A stretch of DNA of 64,000 nt from Allgaiera indica. Its GTDB lineage: Bacteria; Pseudomonadota; Alphaproteobacteria; Rhodobacterales; Rhodobacteraceae. This document shows, piece after piece, positions 19,373 through 26,945 of this stretch. The stretch spans positions 28,848 to 92,847 of the forward strand of contig NZ_FNOB01000015.1 of the NCBI RefSeq assembly GCF_900106675.1, given 5' to 3'. The number at the start of each line of letters is the position of its first letter. Position 1 is the stretch's first letter. A program made the translations under genes and the position numbers. The notes under the pieces were generated by a model. The model was not told the origin of the DNA. It made no database searches and saw only the letters and a program-made list of their open reading frames with translations.

Positions 19373-20113
19373 ATGAAGATCGTGAAGCAGATGCGGGCGG
19401 GGGCCGCCGTGCTGGGGCTGGTCCTGGGTCTGACACTGGGGCTGGGGGCCGGGACGCCTACGCAGGCAGAGACAGCGAGTGTGGCAGGGCCGGCCAGGAT
19501 CACCGTGACCGGCCGGGCCGAGGTCAGCGCCGCCCCCGACATGGCGGTGGTGACCCTGGGTGTCACGACCGAGGCAAAGACTGCCGCCCAGGCAATGGCT
19601 GAAAACAGCCGTGGTCTGGATCGGGTCTTCGCGGCGCTGAAGACTGCGGGGGTCGCGGCGCGCGATATGCAGACCTCGGGCCTGTCGCTTGGCCCCCGCT
19701 GGGCACGCCCGACCGAGGGCGCGGCGCAGCGGGTCGTGGGCTTTACGGCTGCGAACGGCGTCACCGTCCGGGTGCGCAAGCTTGACGCGCTGGGTGGGGT
19801 ATTGGATGCGTTGGTAAGGGCCGGTGCAAATACGATCAACGGGTTGCAATTCAGCGTGTCCAACCCCGGCCCGTTGCAGGACGCAGTCCGCGCGCAGGCG
19901 GTGAAGGACGCCCATCGCAAGGCCGCGCTGATGGCCGAGGCCGCGGGGGCCAAGCTGGGCCGGGTTCTCTCGATTTCCGAAAACGGCGGTGGCCCGCGCC
20001 CCTTGCCGATGCTGCGGATGGCGGCCCCGGCCGGGGCCTCCACGGTGCCGGTCTCGGGGGGTGAGGTCGGCTTTTCCGCCGATGTGACGGTGACTTACGC
20101 ACTGGCGCAGTAG
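19373..20113 (+). CDS. SIMPL-domain (DUF541) periplasmic protein
   Basis: 246 residues from ATG 19373 (AGGGAGGTG upstream). A signal peptide (AGAAVLGLVLGLTLGLGAG, cleavage near the following Ala-rich QAE) precedes the SIMPL domain opening ARITVTGRAEVSAAPDMAVV and continuing TTEAKTAAQAMAENSRGLDRV and TINGLQFSVSNP. The domain is widespread in exported proteins; E. coli YggE, a member, is linked to oxidative stress, but the mechanism is unknown. It stands alone between two genes on the other strand. Confidence 0.88.
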   Translation: MKIVKQMRAGAAVLGLVLGLTLGLGAGTPTQAETASVAGPARITVTGRAEVSAAPDMAVVTLGVTTEAKTAAQAMAENSRGLDRVFAALKTAGVAARDMQTSGLSLGPRWARPTEGAAQRVVGFTAANGVTVRVRKLDALGGVLDALVRAGANTINGLQFSVSNPGPLQDAVRAQAVKDAHRKAALMAEAAGAKLGRVLSISENGGGPRPLPMLRMAAPAGASTVPVSGGEVGFSADVTVTYALAQ

Positions 20114-20151
20114 GCGCAGGGTCTGCGCCTCAGATGCCGCGCTCGGCCCGC

Positions 20152-21438
20152 TCAGGCCGTCGCCCTTGCCAGCGCCTGATCGAGATCGGCGATCAGGTCG
20201 TCGGCATCCTCGATCCCGATCGAAAGCCGCACGACCTCGGGCGCGGCGCCGGCGGCGCGTTGCTGCGTTTCGGTCAACTGCCGATGCGTGGTCGAGGCCG
20301 GATGAATGATCAGCGATCGCGCATCGCCCAGGTTCGCCACGTGGCTGAACAATTCCAGGCTGTCGACCAGCCTGACACAGGCGTCGTAGCCGCCCTTCAC
20401 CCCGAAAGTGAACAACGCGCCCGCGCCCTTGGGGCAGATCCGCGGCACCCGTGCGTGATAGGGCGAGGACGCGAGGCCCGGATAGGTCACCTCGGTCACC
20501 CGCGGATCGGCCTCCAGCCATTCGGCGATCTTCTGGGCGTTCTCGACATGGCGGGCCATGCGCAGGCTCAGCGTCTCGATCCCCATCAGCGTGTAATGCG
20601 CGGCCTGCGGGTTCATGGTCATGCCCAGATCGCGCAGGCCCACGGCGATCGAATGGAAGGTGAAGGCGAGCGAGCCGAAGGTTTCGTGGAATTTCAGCCC
20701 GTGATAGGCGGGCTCGGGCTGGGAAAGCGAGGGGAACTTGTCGCTGGCCGACCAGTCGAAGGTGCCACTGTCGACCACCGCGCCGCCGGTGACGGTGCCA
20801 TTGCCGGTGAGATATTTGGTGGTCGAATGCACGACTAGGGCCGCGCCATGCTCGATCGGGCGGCACAGATAGGGCGTGGCGCTGGTGTTGTCGACGATCA
20901 GCGGCAGGCCCGCGTCCCGGGCGATGGCGGAAATTGCATCCAGATCGGTGATATAGCCGCCGGGGTTGGCGATGGTCTCGCAAAAGATCGCGCGGGTATC
21001 ATCGTCGATCGCGGCCTTCACGGCATCCAGATCGTCCATGTCGACGAACCTCGCCGTCCAGCCGAAGCGTTTGAACGTCTGGCCGAACTGGGTGATCGTG
21101 CCGCCATATGCCCTGCTGGACGCCACCACGTTGCGCCCCGGCGCCATCAGCGGAAACAACGCCATGATCTGCGCCGCATGGCCCGAGGCGCAGCACATGG
21201 CCCCCACGCCGCCCTCCAGCGTGGCGATGCGTTCTTGCAGCACGGCGACCGTAGGGTTGGTGAGGCGCGAATAGATGAACCCCACCTCCTGCAGATTGAA
21301 CAGCGCCGCGGCATGGTCGGCGTCGCGAAACACATAGGCGGTGGTCTGGTAGATCGGCGTCTGCCGCGCGCCGGTGGCCGGATCGGGCCGCGCGCCGGCA
21401 TGGATTTGCAGGGTGTCGAAACCGTAGGTTTTGCTCAT
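20152..21438 (-). CDS. metY: O-acetylhomoserine sulfhydrylase-type PLP enzyme
   Basis: 428 residues from ATG 21438 (GGAGGC upstream). Cys/Met-metabolism PLP family: the N-terminus FDTLQIHAGARPDPATGARQ, central ASGHAAQIMALFPLMAPG, the PLP-phosphate region and the Schiff-base Lys in VHSTTKYLTGNGTVTGGAVVD. Length and the NGT after the lysine fit O-acetylhomoserine aminocarboxypropyltransferase (MetY), which makes homocysteine from O-acetylhomoserine and sulfide, rather than shorter cystathionine synthases. This suits the metR/metF pair 9 kb away. I saw no convincing SAM riboswitch in the short leader. Confidence 0.87.
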   Translation of the reverse strand: MSKTYGFDTLQIHAGARPDPATGARQTPIYQTTAYVFRDADHAAALFNLQEVGFIYSRLTNPTVAVLQERIATLEGGVGAMCCASGHAAQIMALFPLMAPGRNVVASSRAYGGTITQFGQTFKRFGWTARFVDMDDLDAVKAAIDDDTRAIFCETIANPGGYITDLDAISAIARDAGLPLIVDNTSATPYLCRPIEHGAALVVHSTTKYLTGNGTVTGGAVVDSGTFDWSASDKFPSLSQPEPAYHGLKFHETFGSLAFTFHSIAVGLRDLGMTMNPQAAHYTLMGIETLSLRMARHVENAQKIAEWLEADPRVTEVTYPGLASSPYHARVPRICPKGAGALFTFGVKGGYDACVRLVDSLELFSHVANLGDARSLIIHPASTTHRQLTETQQRAAGAAPEVVRLSIGIEDADDLIADLDQALARATA

Positions 21439-21538
21439 CGGGGCCTCCCTCGAATGCCTGGGACAGAGCCTAGGGCAGGCCGGAACGGCGCACAACGGGC
21501 GGGCGGCGCACCGACCGGCGGGCCGCGTCAGGTTTCAT

Positions 21539-21639
21539 GCCTCCCGCCAAGATATTTGGGCCAGAAAGCAGACAGGGTTCCTCTATTTCCGTCTTTCTGG
21601 TGAAAATATCCCGGGGAGCGCGAGGGGCTCGCCCCTCGC
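21539..21639. repeat. Inverted intergenic repeat, copies 2 and 3, plus GC palindrome
   Basis: One arm (about 21539-21568) contains CCGCCAAGATATTTGGGCCA and ends CCAGAAAG at 21561-21568. The opposite arm (21593-21619) begins CTTTCTGG at 21593-21600 and runs AAAATATCCCGGGGAGC, so the two face each other across 24 bases. Directly behind, 21620-21639 is a 20-bp palindrome with 9-bp arms GCGAGGGGC/GCCCCTCGC. The left arm shares its core with the element at 1908-1940. It lies downstream of the DUF1330 remnant and probably marks a 3' end or REP-like element. Confidence 0.55.
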
Positions 21640-21647
21640 TTCCTTAT

Positions 21648-21857
21648 CTGGTCTTCGAGCATCGGCAGGGTGGCCACGGCATGAAGGTCATAGGCTTTGG
21701 CGCCGCTGATCGGGGCGGGCGGGGCGAGGCCGGGGTTGGAGCGGTAATCGGCGATGTCGCGGAAGCTCAGCAGGTTCAGCATCACCATCGGGCCCGCGAT
21801 GCCGCAGGTGAAGAGGGCGTTGGCGGCGGCGTGCGGATCGGCCGGCCGATATGGGGC
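21648..21857 (-). pseudogene. DUF1330-like gene remnant
   Basis: Reading the minus strand, a frame gives DPHAAANALFTCGIAGPMVM then LNLLSFRDIADYRSNPG, like the start of DUF1330-type small dimeric proteins, which open with PVVMLNLLRF. After about 70 codons (…HAVATLPMLEDQ) it stops resembling the family and runs into the intergenic repeat, ending at a TGA near 21528. No good start codon or ribosome binding site precedes the homologous part, since the TGA of the DUF2239 gene is directly upstream. It is probably a truncated relic. A shortened functional ORF from the internal ATG at 21788 cannot be excluded. Confidence 0.5.
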
Positions 21858-22382
21858 TCAGTCATCCCCGTCCCCGGTGGCAAGCGCTAGGGCATAGGTG
21901 CGCAAGTCCTCGGGCCAGGCGGCAACGCAGGCCGCGAAGCGGTCGGTGTCGCCGGCGAAAAGGGCGCGCAGGGCCTCTTCATAACCCGGCAGGTCGCCGG
22001 CGAGCGCCTGCAGCGCGTGATAGGTGCGTTCCTGGGCGACCCGGGCGCGGGCGTCGGGCGACCGCCGGGCGGCCTCGACCAGCCTGCGCAGCGTGGCCGA
22101 AGCGCCGCCGGGCTGCGCGTTCAGCCAGTCCCAGTGGCGCGGCAGCAAGGTCACCTCGCGCGCCACCACGCCCAGCTTCGGCCGCCCCGGTCCGCGCGGC
22201 GTGGGCGCGTAGCGCGCCGCGATCGCCGCCGCCCCGCCGCTCAGGTCCAGATCGACCACCCGGCCGGTGGCATCGTCGATCACCAGCGCCGGATCCTGCC
22301 CGGCCAGCGCCTTTGCCACTTCGGCCATCCCGCCCGCGGCGACCCGCCGGCCCGCGCGAAAGGCAGTCACAGAACGCTCCAT
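21858..22382 (-). CDS. DUF2239 family protein
   Basis: 174 residues from ATG 22382 with GGAGAGACGG upstream. It carries the features I associate with DUF2239: a short N-terminal part with DPALVIDDATGRVVDLDL, then GRPKLGVVAREVTLLPRHWD and WLNAQPGGASATLRRLVEAA, and a helical C-terminus with FAACVAAWPEDLRTYALAL. Function is unknown; the GVVAREVTLLPRHWDWL part looks like a ribbon-helix-helix-type DNA-binding segment. It is divergent from a GIY-YIG gene across 68 bp that contain direct repeats. Confidence 0.8.
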   Translation of the reverse strand: MERSVTAFRAGRRVAAGGMAEVAKALAGQDPALVIDDATGRVVDLDLSGGAAAIAARYAPTPRGPGRPKLGVVAREVTLLPRHWDWLNAQPGGASATLRRLVEAARRSPDARARVAQERTYHALQALAGDLPGYEEALRALFAGDTDRFAACVAAWPEDLRTYALALATGDGDD

Positions 22383-22405
22383 CCGTCTCTCCTTGATTAT
22401 TTCAT

Positions 22406-22435
22406 CCGGGTCAAATATATCGCCCGGGTAATATT
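22406..22435. promoter_or_regulatory. Direct repeats in the DUF2239/GIY-YIG divergent promoter
   Basis: CCGGGTCAAATAT (22406-22418) and CCGGGTAATATT (22424-22435) are two similar half-sites 18 bp apart, start to start, in a 68-bp AT-richer spacer. The spacing is near two helical turns, as for a dimeric regulator covering both promoters. The regulator is not identified. Confidence 0.45.
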
Positions 22436-22450
22436 CGCAAGAGGCAAGAG

Positions 22451-22780
22451 ATGTCGGTGGATCGCAAGGCCGCGGCGGCGGCGTGGAAGGAGAAGAAGGT
22501 CGCGGCGGGGGTCTATGCCTTCCGTGCGCCGGATGGCGTGGTCTGGGTGGGCGCGACGCCGACCCTGGACGCGGCCGAGAACCGGCTGCGCTTCACCCTG
22601 CGCACTGGCAGTTGCCGGGTGCCGGCCCTGGCCCGGACCTGGCGGGCGGCGGGGGGTGAGGGCTTTGTTTTTGAGGTGCTCGAGACGCTGGACCCCGAGC
22701 TTGGCGCGATGACGCGGGCGCGGCTTCTGAAGGAGCGTCTTGCCCATTGGCGCGGGGATCTGGGGGCGGAACCGCTTTAG
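22451..22780 (+). CDS. Small GIY-YIG-like nuclease domain protein
   Basis: 109 residues. After a short basic helix the chain reads AAGVYAFRAPDGVVWVGATP, matching the GIY-(x10-11)-YIG pattern in degenerate form (GVYAF ... VWVGA). An Arg follows in ENRLRFTLRTG and a Glu appears later in VFEVLETLDPEL. Such minimal GIY-YIG proteins (UPF0213-like size) are common but their substrates are unknown. Its stop TAG overlaps the stop of the convergent glycosyltransferase-like gene by 4 bases. It shares its promoter region with the DUF2239 gene. Confidence 0.75.
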   Translation: MSVDRKAAAAAWKEKKVAAGVYAFRAPDGVVWVGATPTLDAAENRLRFTLRTGSCRVPALARTWRAAGGEGFVFEVLETLDPELGAMTRARLLKERLAHWRGDLGAEPL

Positions 22781-23802
22781 CGCAGCCAGAGGTTTTCGCG
22801 TTTGATCGCGTTGCGGATCATCTGCTCGCGCCGGGGCAGCGCGTCGCGGTCGAACAGGGCGCGGATGCGGGCGCCCTTGCCCTGATAGACCAGCTTGCGC
22901 ACCGCCTCCGAGCCGCGCAGCAGCTTCTTCATCGGGTTCGGGGCGGCGATCTCTTCCAGCACCTCGACCACCCGGTCGCTTTCGCGTGCGTAAAGCAGCG
23001 GCAACAGCCGGTAGTGGCAGGTGACATCACCGTCGAGCCCTGCCAGGCTCGGCCCCGGTCGCCCGCCGCCGAGGGAATGGATCACCAGCGGCAACGCCAC
23101 CTGATCGAGCCAGGGATCAAGCGACTGGCAGACGATTTCCTCGGGCCCGTCGTCGCGGATCGCCAACGCATAGTCCAGAAAGCGCCGGCCAAAGGCCTGC
23201 GGGTCGCGATGAAAGAACCAGCCTGCGTTGAAATAAAGGTAGCGGCCCCAGTATTCGTCGGGCTGGTCAAGATCCAGCGTCGGTGCGAAATCCAGCCCGA
23301 ACTTGTCGTAAAGCGATTTCCAAGTGGCGCTGTAGCCCGGCCCGTAAAGCTCGATCTCGGGCCAGGTGCCTTCGCGCCGCATCGAGGCCGCGGGGCGGTC
23401 GAAATCGAAGCCCAGCGTGCTCAGATCGCCGGTGATCAGCGTGTCGGTGTCGAAGAAGACGAAGGGCGCGTCCGGGGGCAGGGCGGTCAGCGCCTCGATC
23501 TTGTTGCCATAGGGGTAATCGGCGCCGAAATGGCGGCTATCAAACGGCAGGAAGCTGGCGCCGAGGCTTTCCAGCATCTCGCGGACCTGCGGATCACCGA
23601 TGCGCGGATCCTTGGGCCAAAGCGGGCCCGGCTGCGGTTCTGCGATGAACAGCTGGCCCGCGAAATCGGGGTTGGTTGCGCGCAGCGAGGCCGCGAACAG
23701 CAGCGCCTCATATTGAAGGCGACCGGCCTGGGCGATGATCAGGATGTTGAAGGGGCGGGGCGCCTGGGCCGCGCCCGGGGCGGTGTCGTTCGTCGCTGCC
23801 AT
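22777..23802 (-). CDS. Glycosyltransferase-like protein (DxD motif)
   Basis: 341 residues from ATG 23802. The N-terminal part (FNILIIAQAGRLQYEALLFAASLRATNPDF) and the metal-binding motif in APFVFFDTDTLITGDLS resemble GT-A fold glycosyltransferases of the GT8/capsule type. LYFNAGWFFHRDP and SLDPWLDQVALPLVIHSLGGG later fit the acceptor half. A basic C-terminal tail (RREQMIRNAIKRENLWLR) may touch the membrane. No partner glycan genes are adjacent, so donor and acceptor are unknown. Confidence 0.65.
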   Translation of the reverse strand: MAATNDTAPGAAQAPRPFNILIIAQAGRLQYEALLFAASLRATNPDFAGQLFIAEPQPGPLWPKDPRIGDPQVREMLESLGASFLPFDSRHFGADYPYGNKIEALTALPPDAPFVFFDTDTLITGDLSTLGFDFDRPAASMRREGTWPEIELYGPGYSATWKSLYDKFGLDFAPTLDLDQPDEYWGRYLYFNAGWFFHRDPQAFGRRFLDYALAIRDDGPEEIVCQSLDPWLDQVALPLVIHSLGGGRPGPSLAGLDGDVTCHYRLLPLLYARESDRVVEVLEEIAAPNPMKKLLRGSEAVRKLVYQGKGARIRALFDRDALPRREQMIRNAIKRENLWLR

Positions 23803-23937
23803 TCGCTGCCTCGGGGGTTGTCGCGACGCAGTATAGGCGCTTTGCCGCCCGGCGAAAGGCCCGGCGCCGGCAGGTGCTTTGCGCGGCGAGGGGGCCACCC
23901 GCCCTCTGTTTTGCGCCCTGGTCTTCGCTTTCTGGCC

Positions 23938-24387
23938 TCAGAACCGCGGCAGGTTGCGCGCTTCGCCTTCGCGCAGACGGGCCATCAGTTCCTGCAGGGC
24001 GCGGGCTCCGCCCTCGGGCAGTTTCGACAGGAAATGGCGGGCGTTTTCCTCGGCCACCGGGGTGGCGCGTTCACACAGCGCGGCGCCCTCGGGGGTGGTC
24101 TCGACGCGGGTCGTGCGCCGGTCGGTGGTACCCCCCGAGCGTGCGATCCAGCCCGCGGCCTCCATCTGCCGCAACGCGCGAGAGATCGCCGTTCGGTCGA
24201 TGCCGATGAATTCCGCGATCTCGGAAGGCCGGGTCAGCCGCTCGACATGCAGCGCCAGCAGAACGCACCAGGTAAGGCGCGTCAGCCCGTGTTGGCGCAG
24301 GCCCTCGTCCAGCCGGCGTTCCTGCAATCGCGAGGTCAGCGTCAGTTGATAGAGCAGCGATTGATGAAGCCGGTAACCTTCTGTCAT
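23938..24387 (-). CDS. MarR-family transcriptional regulator
   Basis: 149 residues from ATG 24387. The MarR winged HTH is clear: LTRLTWCVLLALHVERLTRP then SEIAEFIGIDRTAISRALRQ, followed by the wing GGTTDRRTTRVETTPEGAAL. Helices at both ends would form the dimer interface. An alternative start at 24552 would add 55 residues of non-family sequence and overlap the divergent HAD gene, so it is rejected. It is divergent from the HAD phosphatase (115 bp), which may be its target. Ligand unknown. Confidence 0.9.
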   Translation of the reverse strand: MTEGYRLHQSLLYQLTLTSRLQERRLDEGLRQHGLTRLTWCVLLALHVERLTRPSEIAEFIGIDRTAISRALRQMEAAGWIARSGGTTDRRTTRVETTPEGAALCERATPVAEENARHFLSKLPEGGARALQELMARLREGEARNLPRF

Positions 24388-24502
24388 CGGCCCTCTGTTC
24401 CCGATCCGCCGCAAACTGTCAATTGCGCGGGCGTTGCATTGGCCGCCGCGCCGGGCGATGCTAAAGGCGGTCGGGCCGCGTCTGGCCAGCCGGGAGGACA
24501 CC

Positions 24503-25213
24503 ATGATCACGGGCATTCTGTTCGACAAGGATGGCACCTTGTTCGATTTCAACGCGACGTGGCGCGATTGGACCGAAGGCCTGCTGCTGGAACTGGCGCG
24601 GGGCGACAGCCTGCGGGCCGGGCGGCTGGCGACGGTATTGGGCTATGATCTGGCAGAGGGGCGGTTCAGCCCCGATTCCATCGTCATCGCCCATACGCCC
24701 GAAGAGGTCGCCGCGGCTCTGCTGCCGCATCTGCCCGGGCAGACGCCGGCCAGCCTGGTGGCGCGCATGAACGTGATCGCGGCCGACGCGCCGCAGGTCG
24801 AGGCGCTGCCGCTGGCGCCGCTGCTGACCGGGCTGCGCGCCCGCGGCCTGCGCCTGGGCGTGGCCACGAACGACAGCGAGGTCGCGGCGCAGGCGCATCT
24901 GGAAACGGCCGGCATCACGGCCTATTTCGATTTCATTGCGGGTTTCGATTCCGGCCATGGCGGTAAGCCGAGCCCCGGAATGCTGCTGGCCTTTGCCGAC
25001 CGCTTCGGCCTTGATCCTGCTCAGGTACTGATGGTGGGCGACAGCCTGCACGACCTGATCGCCGGCCGCGCCGCGGGGATGCGCACCGTCGCCGTGCTGA
25101 CCGGCCTTGCCGGCGCCGAGGAACTGGCGCCGCTGGCCGAGGCCGTGCTGCCCGATATCGGCCATCTGCCGCGCTGGCTGGATTCCCAGCCCGCCGATCG
25201 CGCGAAAGTCTGA
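24503..25213 (+). CDS. HAD-superfamily hydrolase (phosphoglycolate phosphatase-like)
   Basis: 236 residues from ATG 24503 (GGGAGG upstream). HAD motif I is FDKDGTLFDFN near the N-terminus, motif II is LGVATNDS, motif III Lys is in HGGKPSPGMLLAFADRF, and motif IV is VLMVGDSLHDLIAGRAAGM. The C1 cap makes it Gph/PGMB-like. The substrate could be 2-phosphoglycolate or another small phosphate; no cbb genes are nearby. An MttB-like gene follows after 79 bp on the same strand. Confidence 0.87.
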   Translation: MITGILFDKDGTLFDFNATWRDWTEGLLLELARGDSLRAGRLATVLGYDLAEGRFSPDSIVIAHTPEEVAAALLPHLPGQTPASLVARMNVIAADAPQVEALPLAPLLTGLRARGLRLGVATNDSEVAAQAHLETAGITAYFDFIAGFDSGHGGKPSPGMLLAFADRFGLDPAQVLMVGDSLHDLIAGRAAGMRTVAVLTGLAGAEELAPLAEAVLPDIGHLPRWLDSQPADRAKV

Positions 25214-25292
25214 AAGCGACGAAATCCGTCGCAAAGGAAAAGATTGCCCACCGCGCCCATGGTTTCCTGTGCCGAAGCACAGGAGAAAACGC

Positions 25293-26849
25293 ATGAGCGA
25301 AACGGCAACGCGGCGCCGCCGGTCGGGCGGACGGGCCGGACATCAGACCCGCGCGGGACATGCGGCGATCGAGCAGATGCCCTGGCGCATCCCGCTCAAC
25401 CCCGACCGCCCGGTCGAGCCGCTGGACGACGCGGGCGTCGAGGCGATCCACCGCGGCGCGATGCGGATCCTGCAAGAGATCGGGATCGAATTCCTGAACC
25501 CCGAGGCCGTCGAGATCCTGCGCCGGGCGGGCTGCCGCGTCGCGGGCACCAACGTCCGCATGGACGAGGATTTCGTGACCGAGATGCTGGGCCACGCGCC
25601 CGAAAGCTTCACCATCACCCCGCGCAACCCGGGGCGCGAGATCGTGGTGGGCGGCAGGCACATGGTCTTCGTCAATGTCTCGTCTCCGCCCAACGCCTGG
25701 GACATGGTGCGCGGCAAGCGCCCCGGCGATTTCGCCACCTTCCAGGAATTCATCAAGCTCACCCAGTATTTCAACTGCATCCACGTCGCCGGGGGTTATC
25801 CGGTGGAACCTATCGACATCCACCCTTCGGTGCGCCATCTCGACTGCCTGCGCGAAAAACTGATCACCACCGACAAGGTGGTCCACGCCTATTCCCTGGG
25901 CGCCGAGCGGGTCGAGGACGTGATGGAGATGACGCGCCTTGCCGGCGGGCTCAGCCATGACGCGTTCGAGGCCAGGCCGCGGATGTACACCAACATCAAC
26001 TCGGTCTCGCCGCTGAAGCATGATTACCCGATGCTCGATGGCGCGATGCGTCTGGCGCGGCGAAATCAGCCGGTTCTGGTCACGCCGTTCACCCTGGCCG
26101 GGGCGATGGCGCCGGTGACGATGGCCGGCGCGGTGGCGCTCAGCCTCGCCGAGGGGCTGAGCGCGATTGCACTTTTGCAATATATTCGGCCCGGGTGCCC
26201 GGTCGGAATCGGGACTTTCACGTCAAATGTCGACATGAAGTCCGGCGCGCCCGCCTTCGGGACGCCGGAATACATCCGCGCAACCCAGATGACCGGGCAA
26301 TTGGCGCGGCGCTACAAGTTGCCGATGCGTTCATCGGGTGTCTGCGCGGCCAATGTGCCGGATGGCCAGGCGATGTGGGAAACCTCAAATTCCCTATGGG
26401 CTGCAGTCACTTCCGGGACGAACTTCGTCTATCACGCGGCGGGGTGGCTGGAGGGCGGGCTGATCGCCAGCCCCGAGAAATTCGTGATGGATTGCGAGTT
26501 GTTGCAGATGATCCAGCGCTATTTCGAACCCGCCATCACCGACACATCGGATGACGCCATCGCGCTGGACGCGATCCGCGAGGTCGGTTCGGTGGGGCAT
26601 TACTTCGGCTGCGAACATACCCAGCAGCGCTATGCCACCGCCTTCTATGCTCCCTTCGCCAGCGACTGGCGCAATTACGAGGCCTGGGTGGCGGACGGCG
26701 CCGTCTGGACGCAGGAGCGCGCGCACCGGATCTACAAGGCGATCCTGGCCGACTTTGCCCCGCCGCCGATGGACGATGCCGCGCGCGGCGCGCTGGAGGA
26801 ATTCGTGATCCGACGCAAGGAAGAGGGCGGGGCGCCCACCGACTTCTAG
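25293..26849 (+). CDS. Trimethylamine methyltransferase (MttB) family protein, non-pyrrolysine
   Basis: 518 residues from ATG 25293 (AGGAGA upstream). The chain matches the MttB superfamily: AGVEAIHRGAMRILQEIGIE at the start, MYTNINSVSPLKHDYPMLDG, and FGTPEYIRATQMTGQLARRY in the TIM-barrel core. No in-frame TAG occurs before the terminal one, so it lacks the pyrrolysine of archaeal MttB. It belongs to the group that includes glycine betaine and other quaternary-amine methyltransferases. Such enzymes pass the methyl group to a corrinoid protein, and none is encoded here. The N-terminal 25 residues are Arg-rich. Confidence 0.88.
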   Translation: MSETATRRRRSGGRAGHQTRAGHAAIEQMPWRIPLNPDRPVEPLDDAGVEAIHRGAMRILQEIGIEFLNPEAVEILRRAGCRVAGTNVRMDEDFVTEMLGHAPESFTITPRNPGREIVVGGRHMVFVNVSSPPNAWDMVRGKRPGDFATFQEFIKLTQYFNCIHVAGGYPVEPIDIHPSVRHLDCLREKLITTDKVVHAYSLGAERVEDVMEMTRLAGGLSHDAFEARPRMYTNINSVSPLKHDYPMLDGAMRLARRNQPVLVTPFTLAGAMAPVTMAGAVALSLAEGLSAIALLQYIRPGCPVGIGTFTSNVDMKSGAPAFGTPEYIRATQMTGQLARRYKLPMRSSGVCAANVPDGQAMWETSNSLWAAVTSGTNFVYHAAGWLEGGLIASPEKFVMDCELLQMIQRYFEPAITDTSDDAIALDAIREVGSVGHYFGCEHTQQRYATAFYAPFASDWRNYEAWVADGAVWTQERAHRIYKAILADFAPPPMDDAARGALEEFVIRRKEEGGAPTDF

Positions 26850-26945
26850 GCGCCGCGCTGCCGGCGGCGCGGGCATCGCGCCGCACCGGGGGCGCAGCGG
26901 CTGGCGCGGGCGGTCGCGCCCCGCTAATGTGGCGGCGATGCAGAC

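Noticed and set aside
21439..21530. Possible SAM-responsive riboswitch before metY
   Set aside because: The leader is short and GC-rich, and I could not place the conserved pairings of SAM-II or SAM-V type aptamers.
25293..26849. Pyrrolysine (in-frame TAG) in the MttB-like gene
   Set aside because: The frame is continuous to its terminal TAG with no internal amber codon.
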